Notes: generated by a model from the sequence alone, not told the origin. Counted from the first letter of the stretch, positions 53,359-64,000 are shown. The stretch: DNA of 64,000 nt from Streptomyces caelestis (GCF_014205255.1 NZ_JACHNE010000001.1:7440001-7504000); one strand, 5' to 3'. Program-made: numbers and translations.

Positions 53359-54051
53359 TCAGACGCTCCGGCCGGCCACCGCGGCGATCTGCCGGCAGTA
53401 GAAGTCGGTGGTGTTCCGGGTGTGCCGGCGCATGAGCTCCTCGGCGCGGTCGGGGGCGCCTTCGCCGATGGCCTCGATGATTCGGGCGTGCTCGTTCCAG
53501 GCGTCCTTGCCGCGCGGTGTGGCGATGGGCATGTAGTACCAGCGCACGCGTCGGTCGACCTGGGGGATGAGTTCGGCGAGGACTGCGTTGCGGGAGAGCC
53601 CGGTGATGTGCCCGTGCAGGGCGGCGTTGGCCTCCACGATGGCCCGGGCGTCGTCGGCCGCGAGAGCGGCGAGACCGGTCTGCTGAAGTTCCCACAGCCG
53701 GGCGACGTCCCTGGGGGTGGCGTGCCGGGCGGCGCCGTGCGCGGAGTGGGTTTCGAGGAGGGCCCGGACGCTCAGGAGCTGGGCACACTCCTCCAGGGTG
53801 GGGGAGTGGACGAAGGCGCCCTGGGAGGGGCGCAGGTCGACCCAGCCCGCGGTGTGCAGCCGTTGCAGCGCTTCGCGGATCGGCTGGCGGCTCACGCCGA
53901 GTTCTGCGGCGAGTTCGGCCTCGACGAGATGCTGTCCGGGTTTCAGTGAGCCGTTGACGATCAGTTCTGTCAGGGCGTCGTAGACCGCCTGGCGCAGTGG
54001 GGCGGGCCGTGTGATCGGTCCGCGTGCGGCCACGGTGGGCGTGTCGGGCAT
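53359..54051 (-). CDS. GntR-family (FCD subfamily) regulator, third copy type
   Basis: 230 residues. Winged helix (LRQAVYDALTELIVNGSLKPGQHLVEAELAAELGVSRQPIREALQRL) and FCD domain (ALHGHITGLSRNAVL, RRVRWYYMPIATPRGK, HARIIEAI). ATG 54051 follows GAGGGAGAAGG. Closely related to the regulator at 55122-55811 and, less closely, to those at 19693 and 43607. Divergent from the short acyl-CoA dehydrogenase gene, with two TGTATGCA-type dyads between. Confidence 0.92.
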   Translation of the reverse strand: MPDTPTVAARGPITRPAPLRQAVYDALTELIVNGSLKPGQHLVEAELAAELGVSRQPIREALQRLHTAGWVDLRPSQGAFVHSPTLEECAQLLSVRALLETHSAHGAARHATPRDVARLWELQQTGLAALAADDARAIVEANAALHGHITGLSRNAVLAELIPQVDRRVRWYYMPIATPRGKDAWNEHARIIEAIGEGAPDRAEELMRRHTRNTTDFYCRQIAAVAGRSV

Positions 54052-54098
54052 GGGCCCTTCTCCCTCGTTCGACTGCTGAGGCCAACATCGGCTACGAG

Positions 54099-54114
54099 AT
54101 ACTGAGTTCAGTAT
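54099..54114. promoter_or_regulatory. Operator dyad ATACTGA-N2-TCAGTAT
   Basis: ATACTGAGTTCAGTAT: perfect 7-bp arms around two bases, followed by GCAAT, about 50 bases upstream of the gntR start at 54051. Probable autoregulatory site. Confidence 0.65.
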
Positions 54115-54194
54115 GCAATAGACACGGCCATGGGGACTGGCGTTGCGGACCTTCGAAAGTTGCCCGGGCTCGCCTCTGGCGTCCCGGTGGCGAA

Positions 54195-54212
54195 TGCAGA
54201 ATACTGTATGCA
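54195..54212. promoter_or_regulatory. Operator-like site upstream of the short acyl-CoA dehydrogenase
   Basis: TGCAGAATACTGTATGCA has the ATACTGTATGCA core, 45 bases before GTG 54257. It belongs to the same motif family as the sites at 48520 and 55896. Confidence 0.6.
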
Positions 54213-54256
54213 ATCGTCGCTCGACGACCAGTAGTCGCTCCCGAGGGGGTCACCCC

Positions 54257-55102
54257 GTGTCGTACCGCACCGCTCTCTCAGAAGTCCTGACCAGTGTCAT
54301 CGAACCCTCCGCCGACGTGACCGGCGGCGAGGGCAGGTTTCCTCGCGCTTCCGTGACGGCCCTCGGTCGCGCAGGACTGCTGGGGCTCACCGTCTCCGCC
54401 GAGTTCGGTGGTGGTGGACGGGGGCTGCCGGAAGCCGTGGAGGTGGTGGTCCGGACCGCGCGCGTCTGCCCGGCGACGGCGGCCGTGCTCCAGTCCCACT
54501 ACACGGCGGTCGCCGTCATCGAGTCGTACGGTAACCCCTGGGTGCGCGGTGAGATCGCTGCCGGGCGACACCTCAGCAGCCTTGCCCTCGCCGAGGCGGC
54601 GGAGGGGGCGGAGGGGTACGTCGAGGGGGTGGAGCCAGCGGGCGGCGTCGGCGGACAGGGGCTGGATGGCCAGCTCCTCGTGCCCCGCTCCGTCGCCGCC
54701 CGCACCGGTGACGTGGTTGCGCTGCGGGCCCGTAAGCACCAGGTGGTCGCGGCGGGCGAGGCCGACAGTTACGTCTGGTCCTCGAGGCCGCTGGTCGTGC
54801 CGGCCGGGATGAGCCTCTGGCTGGTTCCGGCGCACGCCCCGAACCTGTTCGTCCCGGCCCGGGCCGGGGGTGCCGGGCCGCGCGGCAGCGCGACGTCCAC
54901 GGTGTTCGCCGACCCGGTTCTGGTTCCCGCCGACGCGATGCTCGGCGGGGACGGCGGCGGGCTCGACACCGTGCTGCGCACAGTGCTGCCGTGGCTGCTC
55001 GAACTGCGGGCCGCAGCCGGTGCCGGGGGCCTGCGTCCCCCGGCCGTCGACATGTCCCACGACGTCGCTCGCCGCCCCGTCGAGTCGCTCGCCTCGCCCT
55101 GA
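54257..55102 (+). CDS. Short acyl-CoA dehydrogenase-like protein lacking the C-terminal domain
   Basis: 281 residues against about 370-390 for full acyl-CoA dehydrogenases. The N-terminal helical domain is clear (FPRASVTALGRAGLLGLTVSAEFGGGGRGLPEAVEVVVRTAR, TAAVLQSHYTAVAVI) and part of the middle beta domain follows. The C-terminal helical domain with the catalytic Glu and flavin contacts is missing, and the ending is unrelated. GTG 54257 follows GAGGGGG. Probably a non-functional relic in a regulator-rich stretch; a small flavin-free role cannot be excluded. Confidence 0.65.
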   Translation: MSYRTALSEVLTSVIEPSADVTGGEGRFPRASVTALGRAGLLGLTVSAEFGGGGRGLPEAVEVVVRTARVCPATAAVLQSHYTAVAVIESYGNPWVRGEIAAGRHLSSLALAEAAEGAEGYVEGVEPAGGVGGQGLDGQLLVPRSVAARTGDVVALRARKHQVVAAGEADSYVWSSRPLVVPAGMSLWLVPAHAPNLFVPARAGGAGPRGSATSTVFADPVLVPADAMLGGDGGGLDTVLRTVLPWLLELRAAAGAGGLRPPAVDMSHDVARRPVESLASP

Positions 55103-55121
55103 ACCGCCCGCGCCGGAGATG

Positions 55122-55811
55122 TCAGTCCTGACTCGTCCCGGCGGGGAGCTGCCGGCGGTAGAAGTCGGTCGTGCGCTCGGCGTGCCTGCGCATGATCTCA
55201 CCCGCCCCGTCCGCGTCGCCCTTGGCGATGGCCGTGATGAGCCGGCCGTGCTCGTTCCAGGCCTCCTTGCCGCGGGGCTTGGCGATGGGCGTGTAGTACC
55301 AGCGCACCTTCTGGCCCACCTGGCCGATCAGTTCGGCCAGTACGGCGTTGCCGGCCACGGAGGTGATGAAGTCGTGCAGGGCGGTGTTGGCCGCGACCAG
55401 GCGTTTGACATCGCCCTCGGCGAGCGCGTCGACGCCGTCCTGCTGGAGCTCCCAGAGGCGCTCGACATCCTCGGGCTCGGCGTTCTGCGCGGCGAGTTGG
55501 GCCGAGTAGGTCTCCAGTACCGCGCGGACGCCGAGGAGTTGGGCGGCCTCCTCCTCGGTGGGGGAGTGGACGAAGGCGCCCTGGGCGGGCCGCAGGTCGA
55601 CCCAGCCCGCGGTCTGCAGTCGTTGCAGGGCCTCGCGGACCGGCTGTCGGCTGACGCCGAGGTGTTCGGCGAGTTCGGCCTCGACCAGGTGCTGGCCGGG
55701 CTTGAGGGAACCGCTGATGATCAGTTCGGTCAGGGCGTCGTACACGGCCTGGCGCAGCGGTGCCGGGCGGGTGACGCGCCGGGAGGCTGCGGCCGTGAGT
55801 GCCTCGCGCAT
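55122..55811 (-). CDS. GntR-family (FCD subfamily) regulator, fourth copy
   Basis: 229 residues. Winged helix (LVEAELAEHLGVSRQPVREALQRL) and FCD domain (ALHDFITSVAGNAVL, QKVRWYYTPIAKPRGK, HGRLITAI). Divergent from the complete formate dehydrogenase operon, so the most likely local controller of it. Its recognition helix SRQPVREALQRL is the same as in the two locus-1/2 regulators. Confidence 0.92.
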   Translation of the reverse strand: MREALTAAASRRVTRPAPLRQAVYDALTELIISGSLKPGQHLVEAELAEHLGVSRQPVREALQRLQTAGWVDLRPAQGAFVHSPTEEEAAQLLGVRAVLETYSAQLAAQNAEPEDVERLWELQQDGVDALAEGDVKRLVAANTALHDFITSVAGNAVLAELIGQVGQKVRWYYTPIAKPRGKEAWNEHGRLITAIAKGDADGAGEIMRRHAERTTDFYRRQLPAGTSQD

Positions 55812-55895
55812 GGTTGTCCCGTTCTGCCGCCGGGCCCGCGGGGCGGCGGCTTTGCCCAGTGGATGCGGTCGAGGGGGTTGCCGACGACGGCGCGA

Positions 55896-55915
55896 GCATA
55901 CAGGTTTTTGTATGC
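55896..55915. promoter_or_regulatory. Operator dyad GCATACA-N6-TGTATGC
   Basis: Perfect 7-bp inverted repeat (55896-55902 and 55909-55915) upstream of the gntR at 55811 and before fdsG. Confidence 0.65.
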
Positions 55916-55958
55916 AACCGGCCGCACCTCTGGCGGTCCCGCGATCTCTGCGATTGAG

Positions 55959-55972
55959 TTCTGTATACAGAA
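55959..55972. promoter_or_regulatory. Perfect 14-bp palindrome TTCTGTATACAGAA
   Basis: The strongest copy of the TGTATACA motif in the window, 71 bases upstream of fdsG; a further half-site GCCTGTATGG follows. A likely GntR operator for the formate dehydrogenase operon. Confidence 0.75.
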
Positions 55973-56042
55973 GCCTGTATGGGGTATTCTCGGTCTCCTG
56001 CAACCCTCGCCGGGGACCCGTGTGACGGAAGGCGAAGCGATC

Positions 56043-56518
56043 ATGACGACCAGCGGGAGTGATGTGTCGGTCGAGAGCGTGGTCCGGGGGGTGGTGGCCC
56101 GTCACCGGGACCAGCGCGGCGCGCTGCTGCCCGTACTGCACGCCGTCCAGGCCGAGTTGGGCCATGTGCCGCAGGAGGCGATCCCGGTGCTCGCCGAGGA
56201 ACTCAACCTCTCCCGGGCGGACGTCCACGGGGTGGTGACCTTCTACCACGACTTCCGCCGTGAGCCCGCGGGACGCACCACCGTGCGCATCTGCCGCGCC
56301 GAGGCCTGCCAGGCCCTGGGTGCCGACAGCCTGGTGCGCCACGCCCGTGAGTCCGGACTGACCCTGGGGGAGACGACGGCCGACGGCTCGGTCACCGTCG
56401 AGCAGGTCTTCTGTCTCGGCAACTGTGCCCTCGGCCCGTCGGTGGAGGCGAACGGCCGGCTGTACGGACGAGTCGGCCCCGCCCGACTGGGCTCGATCCT
56501 CAACGGGACGGTCTCCTC

Positions 56519-56522
<4 letters not shown>
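56043..56522 (+). CDS. fdsG: Formate dehydrogenase gamma subunit (NuoE-like)
   Basis: 159 residues, thioredoxin-like 2Fe-2S protein. Ligand cysteines: CRAEACQALG and CLGNCALGPS. It passes electrons between cluster chain and the FMN subunit in the NAD-dependent formate dehydrogenase. ATG 56043 follows GGAAGGCGAAGCG. Overlaps fdsB by four bases (ATGA). Confidence 0.93.
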
Positions 56523-58116
<1,594 letters not shown>

Positions 58117-58120
<4 letters not shown>

Positions 58121-60933
58121 GCCTGCTCAAGGAACCCGACTTCGGAACCCCCGAGCGGCCCGGCCCGGCGACGGTGTCGGTGGAGATCGACGGCATGCCG
58201 GTCGCCGTCCCGGAAGGCACCTCCGTGATGCGCGCCGCCGCACAGGCCGGTGTCGACATACCCAAGTTGTGCGCCACCGACAGCCTGGAGGCCTTCGGCT
58301 CCTGCCGCCTGTGTGTGGTGGAGATCGACGGCCGTCGCGGCACCCCGGCGTCCTGCACCACGCCGTGCGCCGACGGCATGAAGGTGAGCACCCAGACGCC
58401 GAAGGTGGCAAAGCTCCGCCAGGGCGTCATGGAGCTCTACATCTCCGACCACCCGCTCGACTGCCTCACCTGCCCGGCCAACGGCGACTGCGAACTGCAG
58501 GACATGGCCGGCGTGGTGGGGCTGAGGCAGGTCCGCTACGGCTACGAGGGCGAGAACCACCTCGACGCCGAGAAGGACACGTCCAACCCCTACTTCGACT
58601 TCGACCCCTCCAAGTGCATCGCCTGCTCCCGCTGCGTCCGGGCGTGCGGTGAGGTGCAGGGCACCTTCGCGCTCACCATCGAGGGCCGCGGCTTCGACTC
58701 CAAGGTCTCGCCGGGCGCCGGAGAGACCTTCATGGACTCCGAGTGCGTCTCCTGCGGGGCCTGCGTCCAGGCCTGCCCGACGTCGACGCTCCAGGAGCGC
58801 TCGGTCGTCGAACTCGGCATGCCCACCAGGTCGGTGGTCACGACCTGCGCGTACTGCGGTGTGGGCTGCTCCTTCAAGGCCGAACTGCGCGGCGACGAGC
58901 TGGTGCGCATGGTGCCCCACAAGGACGGCGGCGCGAACGAGGGCCACTCCTGCGTGAAGGGCCGCTTCGCCTTCGGCTACGCCACCCACCCCGACCGCCA
59001 ACTCAAGCCCATGGTCCGCGACAGGATCACCGACCCCTGGCGCGAGGTCGAGTGGGACGAGGCGATCGGCACGGTCGCCCGCCGCATGCGCGAGATCCAG
59101 GACCGGTACGGCTCCAGCGCGGTCGGCGCCATCACCTCCTCGCGTTGCACCAACGAAGAGGTCTACGTCGTACAGAAGATGGTCCGCGCGGCCTTCGGCA
59201 ACAACAACGTCGACACCTGCGCCCGGGTCTGCCACTCCCCGACGGGATACGGTCTCAAGCAGACCTTCGGCGAGTCCGCCGGCACCCAGGACTTCCGCTC
59301 GGTCGCGCAGTCCGACGTCATCATGGTCATCGGCGCCAACCCCACCGACGGGCACCCGGTGTTCGCCTCCCGGATGAAGCGCCGGCTGCGCGAGGGCGCC
59401 AAGCTCATCGTCGTGGACCCCCGCCGTATCGATCTGGTGCGCTCGCCGCACATCGAGGCCCAGCACCACCTCCAGCTCAGGCCCAGCACCAACGTCGCCG
59501 TCGTCAACGCCATGGCGCACGTGGTCGTCACCGAGGGCCTGGTCGACCGGTCGTTCGTGGACGCCAGGTGCGAAGGCTTCGACGACTGGGCCGAGTTCAT
59601 CGCCCGCCCGGAGAACAGCCCGGAGGCGGTCGAGGAGATCACCGGCGTGCCGGCCGGTGAACTCCGGGCCGCCGCACGGCTGTACGCCGAGGCGCCCAAC
59701 GGGGCCATCTACTACGGCCTCGGCGTCACCGAGCACAGCCAGGGCTCGACGATGGTCATGGGGATGGCCAACCTCGCGATGGCGTGCGGCAACATCGGCC
59801 GGGACGGCGTCGGCGTGAACCCGTTGCGCGGCCAGAACAACGTGCAGGGTTCCTGCGACATGGGCTCCTTCCCGCACGAGCTGCCCGGCTACCGGCACGT
59901 CTCCGACGACGCCGTCCGCACGGTCTTCGAGAACCTCTGGGGCGGAACTCTCCTCGCCGAACCGGGCCTTCGCATCCCCAACATGTTCGACGCGGCGATC
60001 GACGGCACCTTCAAGGGCCTCTTCGTGCACGGCGAGGACATCGCCCAGTCCGACCCCAACCTCCAGCACGTCACCGCCGCGCTCGAAGCGATGGAACTCG
60101 TCGTGGTCCAGGACCTGTTCCTCAACGAGACCGCCAAGTTCGCGCACGTCTTCCTGCCCGGGGCGTCCTTCCTGGAGAAGGACGGCACCTTCACCAACGC
60201 CGAACGCCGGATCAACCGGGTGCGCGCGGTGATGAAGCCGAAGACGGGCAAGCACGAGTGGCAGATCGTCAGCGAGATCGCAACCGCCATGGGCTACCCC
60301 ATGGCGTACGACCATCCGAGCCGGATCATGGACGAGATCGCCTCGGTCACCCCGACGTTCACCGGGGTCTCCTTCGAGTTGCTGGACAAGCTCAGCAGCG
60401 TCCAGTGGCCGTGCAACGAGCAGGCGCCGGAGGGCACGCCCATCATGCACGTGGACGAATTCGTGCGCGGCAAGGGCAAGTTCGTGGTCACCGCCTACGT
60501 GCCCACGGCCGAGCGCAGCACCCGGCGCTTCCCGCTGGTCCTCACCACGGGCCGCATCCTCAGCCAGTACAACGTCGGCGCCCAGACCCGCCGAACCGGC
60601 AACGTCGCCTGGCATCCCGAGGACGTCCTGGAACTCCACCCGCACGACGCCGAGGTCCGCGGCATCAACGACGGTGACATGGTCACCCTGGCCAGCCGCG
60701 TCGGGCAGACCACCCTGCGCGCGGAGATCTCCGACCGCATGCCGACCGGGGTCGTGTACACCACGTTCCACCATCCCGTCACCGGCGCCAACGTGGTGAC
60801 CACGGAGAACTCCGACTGGGCGACCAACTGCCCGGAGTACAAGGTGACCGCCGTACAGGTCGCGCTCGCGCGCCCCGACCGGCACAGCGACACGGACGTC
60901 ACCGGGAACGACCTCGTGACGGTGGTGGACTGA
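58117..60933 (+). CDS. fdsA: NAD-dependent formate dehydrogenase alpha (catalytic) subunit
   Basis: 938 residues, the normal size. In order: 2Fe-2S domain (CRLCVVEIDG), the His-Cys3 site HPLDCLTCPANGDC, two 4Fe-4S motifs (CIACSRCVRACG, CVSCGACVQACP), the molybdopterin Fe4S4 domain (CAYCGVGC, HSCVKGRFAFG), and the molybdenum domain. The active-site residue is Cys372 in RVCHSPTGYG, not selenocysteine. It oxidises formate to CO2 in the cytoplasm with the bis-MGD cofactor sulfurated by FdhD. The GQNNVQGSCDMG and LTTGRILSQYN cofactor segments are intact. It is the only complete alpha subunit in the window. Confidence 0.96.
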
Positions 60934-60934
60934 G

Positions 60935-61147
60935 ATGACAGCGACCGTGCCGTCGGAACTCAGGATGGCGAACGACATCGCGAGGAACCTCGGACACCTG
61001 CCGGGGGAGGAGGCCGTCGAGGCGATCGCCGGACACATCGGCAGGTTCTGGGACCCGCGGATGCGCGCCCGGCTCCACGCGTTCGCCGACGCCGGGGCGG
61101 ACGGGCTGGACCCGCTCGTGGTGGCCGCGGTGAAGCTCCTGCGCTGA
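60935..61147 (+). CDS. fdsD: Formate dehydrogenase delta subunit
   Basis: 70 residues, matching FdsD: LRMANDIARNLGHLPGEEAVEAIAGHIGRFWDPRMRARL. FdsD is the small last subunit of this class and is thought to help cofactor insertion or assembly. Starts one base after the fdsA stop. Confidence 0.9.
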   Translation: MTATVPSELRMANDIARNLGHLPGEEAVEAIAGHIGRFWDPRMRARLHAFADAGADGLDPLVVAAVKLLR

Positions 61148-61225
61148 CCCGCGCCCGGCGATGCGAGGGGTGGCGGTCCGGGCATTCGGGTAGATCAACA
61201 GGGTCGCCACCCCTGTACATCACCA

Positions 61226-61245
61226 CCATACTGCATACAGTATGG
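61226..61245. promoter_or_regulatory. Operator palindrome CCATACTG-N4-CAGTATGG
   Basis: Perfect 8-bp inverted repeat, 20 bases in total, 39 bases before the lysR start. It has the same CATACAGTATG core as the GntR-type sites, so this LysR gene may belong to the same regulon. Confidence 0.7.
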
Positions 61246-61283
61246 AGCAGGTTGACGCGGCCCCGGACAGGGAGGAGTCGTTC

Positions 61284-62222
61284 ATGCTGTTCCGGCAGCT
61301 GGAGTACTTCGTGGCGGTGGCGAGGGAACGGCACTTCGCCCGCGCGGCGGAGTCCTGCTACGTCTCCCAGCCCGCGCTCTCGGCGGCGATCGCCAAACTG
61401 GAGCGGGAGCTGAACGTCACGCTCATCAACCGCGGGCACAACTACCAGGGCCTCACCCCGGAGGGCGAACGGCTCGTCGTGTGGGCCAAGCGGATCCTCG
61501 CCGAACAGGACGCCTTCAAGGCGGAGGTGGCCGCCGTGCAGTCCGGCATCACCGGGACGCTGCGGCTCGGCACGGACCCCACGGCGTCCACGACCCTGGC
61601 GCTTCCCGTGGCCGCGTTCTGCGCGGCGCACCCGCTCGCCAAGGTGCAGGTCCGCTCCCGGCTGTCGACGAAGGAACTCCACCGCCAGCTGCGTGACTAC
61701 GAACTGGATGTGGCCATCGCCCACTTCGACCCGGACGACCAAGAGGGCTTGCAGGTCGTCCCCCTGTATCAGGAGCGGTACACGCTGCTGGTGTCGGAGG
61801 ACCAGCCGGTGGCCCAGTCCGCCACCGTGACCTGGGCGGACGCCGCCCAGCTGCCGCTCGCGCTGCTGACCCCCGACATGCGGATCCGCCAGATCGTCGA
61901 CACCGTGTTCGCGGAGAAGGGGTTCGTGGTGACCCCCCAGGTGGAGACGGACTCGATCGCCTCCCTCTACGCGCATGTCGGCGGCGGCGGGTGGGCCAGC
62001 ATCGTGCCGCACACGTGGCTGCGCGCGATGCCGGTGATCGGCCGTACGAGGGCGCTGCCCCTGGTGGAGCCGGAGGCCGGCGCCCAGGTCTCGGTGGCGA
62101 TCCACGCCGCCACCCCCGGCTCGGTCGCCGCCCGGGCGTTCGTCAACGCGGCGATGGGCCTGTCCCTGGACGAATTCTTCGCCCGGCCGCTCCCGGCCGA
62201 ACACCGCGTGCTCACCCCCTGA
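61284..62222 (+). CDS. LysR-family transcriptional regulator
   Basis: About 312 residues from ATG 61284 (MLFRQLEYFVAVARERHF), which has AGGGAGGAG upstream; an earlier ATG at 61242 lies inside the palindrome region. HTH (FARAAESCYVSQPALSAAIAKLE), then the effector domain (LRLGTDPTASTTLALPVAAF, ELDVAIAHFDP). Such regulators accompany formate dehydrogenase genes (FdsR type). It follows fdsD and converges on the ligase gene. Confidence 0.9.
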   Translation: MLFRQLEYFVAVARERHFARAAESCYVSQPALSAAIAKLERELNVTLINRGHNYQGLTPEGERLVVWAKRILAEQDAFKAEVAAVQSGITGTLRLGTDPTASTTLALPVAAFCAAHPLAKVQVRSRLSTKELHRQLRDYELDVAIAHFDPDDQEGLQVVPLYQERYTLLVSEDQPVAQSATVTWADAAQLPLALLTPDMRIRQIVDTVFAEKGFVVTPQVETDSIASLYAHVGGGGWASIVPHTWLRAMPVIGRTRALPLVEPEAGAQVSVAIHAATPGSVAARAFVNAAMGLSLDEFFARPLPAEHRVLTP

Positions 62223-62231
62223 ACGCCCCCG

Positions 62232-63815
62232 TCACGGCGCGTACCGGGCCTGGACGGCCTTCCGGTCCAGAGCCCCCTTGGCGGTGTACGGCAGAGCGGC
62301 GACCAGCTCGATCCGGTCGGGCACCTCGAACGCGGCCAGCCGGTCACGGCCGTACCGCAGGATCTCCTCGCGCCCGACGCTCTCACCCTCGCGCACCACC
62401 ACCGCGGCGCCCACCCGCTGCCCGTACACCGCGTCGGGCACGGCGAACACGGCCACCTCGGCGACACCCGGGCAGCCGGCGAGGATGTCCTCGACATGCT
62501 CAGGCGAGATCTTCTCGCCGCCGCGGTTGATCAGGTTGTTGATCCGCCCGGTCAGCGACAGATACCCGTCCGCGTCCAGTCTTCCCAGATCACCGGTGCG
62601 CAGCCACCCGTCGACGAAGGTGTACGACGTCCCCTCCCGGTCGCCGAGATAGCCCCGGGCGACGGTGGGACCGTGCACCCACACCTCGCCCTCGACGCCC
62701 ACGGGGCACGTACGCCCGTTCCGGTCGGCGATCCGGATCTCGACCCCGGTCGGCCGTCCCACCGAACCCTGCTTCAGCAGCCCCCGCCCGGGCAGCGGTT
62801 CGCTGGATGCCTGGTGCGAGGACTCGGTCATCCCGTACGCGGACAGCAAAGGCACGCCCAACGTGCGCTCCAGCGCCCGCTGTGTCGCCGAGTTGAGGGG
62901 GGCGCTGCCGCTGCGGACGAACTTCAGGGGCGGCGCCTGCGGGCCCGGGTACTCCCGCTCCGACCGGTCCAGGAGGATCTCGTGGATGGCCGGGGCCGCG
63001 GTGAACCAGGTGGCGGCCACGGCACGCGTGTCGTCCCAGAACGTGCCCGCCGAGAACCTTCCCCGCTCGGGCAGCAGGACGCAGCCTCCGCTGGCCAGTG
63101 ACGCCAGCAGTGCCGCGAACAGCCCGTGGCCGTGGAAGAACGGCATCACCGCGACCGTCGCGTCATCGGGTCCCAACTCGTAGGTGGCGCAGAGGGAGTG
63201 GACGGATGCGGCCACGTTGGCCTGGGTGAGCGGGACCATCTTCGGCCGGTCGCTGGTGCCGGCGGTGAACAGGACGAGCGCGTCGTTCTCCGCCAACTCG
63301 TCTGCCGCACCACGGGCATGGGGCACGACAGGCGGACCGGGCGCGAGTTCGACCGCCGCTGTCCCGGCCCGGGAGACGTCCACCCGCAGCGGCCACACCG
63401 GGACGGGGAACGGGCCCCCTGCCACGGCCGGTGCTCCCAGAAGAACCGCCCGCGCTCCCAACGCCTCGCTCCGCGCCGCGAGTTCGGACCAGGGCAGCGC
63501 AGGGTCCAGCGTGGCGACCACCAGACCGGCCCGCGCCGCGCCGAGCAACGCGACCACGAACTCGGCGGTGTTGGCGGCGATCAGACCGATCGCCTCACCG
63601 CGGCGCAGCCCGGTGCCGCCGAGCCGTTCGGCCATGTCGTCGGCCAGGCCGCTGAGGCCCCGGTAGGACAGGTGCACCCGGTCCCCGGTGACGACCAGCG
63701 CCCGGGCGTACGGGCGTTCACGCACCTGCCGGTCGATGAGGTCGACGAGACCCGTGACGCTCGGAGGCCGGTACCGGTTCGCATCGCGCACGGATGCCGC
63801 GGCCGGAACGGCCAT
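62232..63815 (-). CDS. AMP-forming ligase, oxalate--CoA ligase (AAE3/Pcs60)-like
   Basis: 527 residues. ANL P-loop LFTAGTSDRPK near 190, then VPLTQANVAASVHSL, MPFFHGHGLFAALLASLASGG and RFSAGTFWDDTRAVAATWFTAAPAIHEILLDR. That run follows the plant AAE3 and yeast Pcs60 oxalyl-CoA synthetases closely. Adenylate motif YGMTESSHQ, TGDLGRLD, and the C-terminal Lys in YTAKGALDRKAV. It would make oxalyl-CoA from oxalate, ATP and CoA. The normal ANL P-loop Gly before PK is Asp-Arg here (SDRPK for TGRPK), so activity needs testing. ATG 63815 follows GAGGGGGTGGGG. Confidence 0.8.
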   Translation of the reverse strand: MAVPAAASVRDANRYRPPSVTGLVDLIDRQVRERPYARALVVTGDRVHLSYRGLSGLADDMAERLGGTGLRRGEAIGLIAANTAEFVVALLGAARAGLVVATLDPALPWSELAARSEALGARAVLLGAPAVAGGPFPVPVWPLRVDVSRAGTAAVELAPGPPVVPHARGAADELAENDALVLFTAGTSDRPKMVPLTQANVAASVHSLCATYELGPDDATVAVMPFFHGHGLFAALLASLASGGCVLLPERGRFSAGTFWDDTRAVAATWFTAAPAIHEILLDRSEREYPGPQAPPLKFVRSGSAPLNSATQRALERTLGVPLLSAYGMTESSHQASSEPLPGRGLLKQGSVGRPTGVEIRIADRNGRTCPVGVEGEVWVHGPTVARGYLGDREGTSYTFVDGWLRTGDLGRLDADGYLSLTGRINNLINRGGEKISPEHVEDILAGCPGVAEVAVFAVPDAVYGQRVGAAVVVREGESVGREEILRYGRDRLAAFEVPDRIELVAALPYTAKGALDRKAVQARYAP

Positions 63816-63908
63816 GACCCCACCCCCTCGCGCCAGGTTCGATGAAGCAGTCCTCTGCGAGCCTGCGGTGGCCTGCGGCGAGCGTCCAATACGTACTGGC
63901 GAACGGCC

Positions 63909-63974
63909 GATAGCGGCCGTCTATCAAGAGAGCTGGCGAGGCCTCCACCAGCCCTCGATAGATGCTGTTTATCG
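63909..63974. promoter_or_regulatory. Two GATA/TATC dyads upstream of the oxalate-CoA ligase-like gene
   Basis: GATAG-N7-CTATC at 63909-63925 and CGATA-N9-TATCG at 63956-63974. They are 94-160 bases upstream of the gene start. The motif differs from the TGTATACA family. A LysR- or other-type regulator may bind here. Confidence 0.45.
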
Positions 63975-64000
63975 GCTGGTCGCCGATCGGTCTTGGACGC

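Overview
The window is very GC-rich, with strong G/C bias at third codon positions, GTG/TTG starts, GGAG-type ribosome sites, FCD-type GntR regulators, an ebo-type cluster and a rare in-frame TTA codon. All of this points to a Streptomyces or close actinomycete chromosome. I saw no rRNA, tRNA or CRISPR array. No gap between genes exceeds about 300 bases.

Layout. 0-13.4 kb is mixed: a gene end with a strong terminator, a His-rich methyltransferase, a 184-bp palindromic element, an SDR and a convergent aldo/keto reductase, a long-chain acyl-CoA synthetase, a LysR/SBF-type transporter pair, two exported glycan-type enzymes (DUF4185-like and sialidase-LamG), an orphan IS200/IS605-type tnpB, and a quinone-oxidoreductase/MarR pair with clear operators. 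13.4-20.4 kb is a first formate/oxalate locus: fdhD, a broken ferredoxin-like formate dehydrogenase piece, a PanE-NuoF chimera, an OFA-family transporter with its small subunit, a KAS III-like enzyme and a GntR regulator. 20.5-31.8 kb is a carbohydrate block: ROK repressor, sugar ABC transporter (ATPase with a TTA codon), Gfo/Idh/MocA dehydrogenase, TIM-barrel isomerase, secreted sugar dehydrogenase, and a ThuA-DUF1080 protein; it resembles 3-keto-glycoside catabolism. 31.8-40.6 kb is an ebo-like cluster (eboC, eboA, eboB, eboE, eboF) headed by an inositol-phosphate-synthase-like gene instead of the sugar-phosphate cyclase eboD, followed by a Tat-type sugar isomerase.

40.6-64 kb returns to C1/C2 acid metabolism. 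A second fdhD/formate-dehydrogenase-remnant/panE/GntR locus mirrors the first. Then come two tandem OFA transporters (the second decayed), two nearly identical formyl-CoA transferase genes in inverted orientation around a truncated sucC and an aldehyde dehydrogenase, a beta-carbonic anhydrase, two more FCD-GntR regulators around a short acyl-CoA dehydrogenase, one complete NAD-dependent formate dehydrogenase operon (fdsGBA-fdsD), a LysR regulator, and an AMP-forming ligase of the oxalate-CoA ligase (AAE3/Pcs60) type.

How it works together (inference): OFA antiporters import oxalate; the AMP-forming ligase and/or Frc make oxalyl-CoA; an oxalyl-CoA decarboxylase, not in this window, gives formyl-CoA; Frc releases formate; FdsGBAD oxidises it to CO2 with NAD+; carbonic anhydrase handles CO2/bicarbonate. 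FdhD, needed for the Mo cofactor, is supplied only by the two otherwise degenerate loci. Related palindromes of the CATACAGT/ACTGTATG and ACTGTAGACAATAT types sit at most of these promoters and suggest FCD-GntR control.
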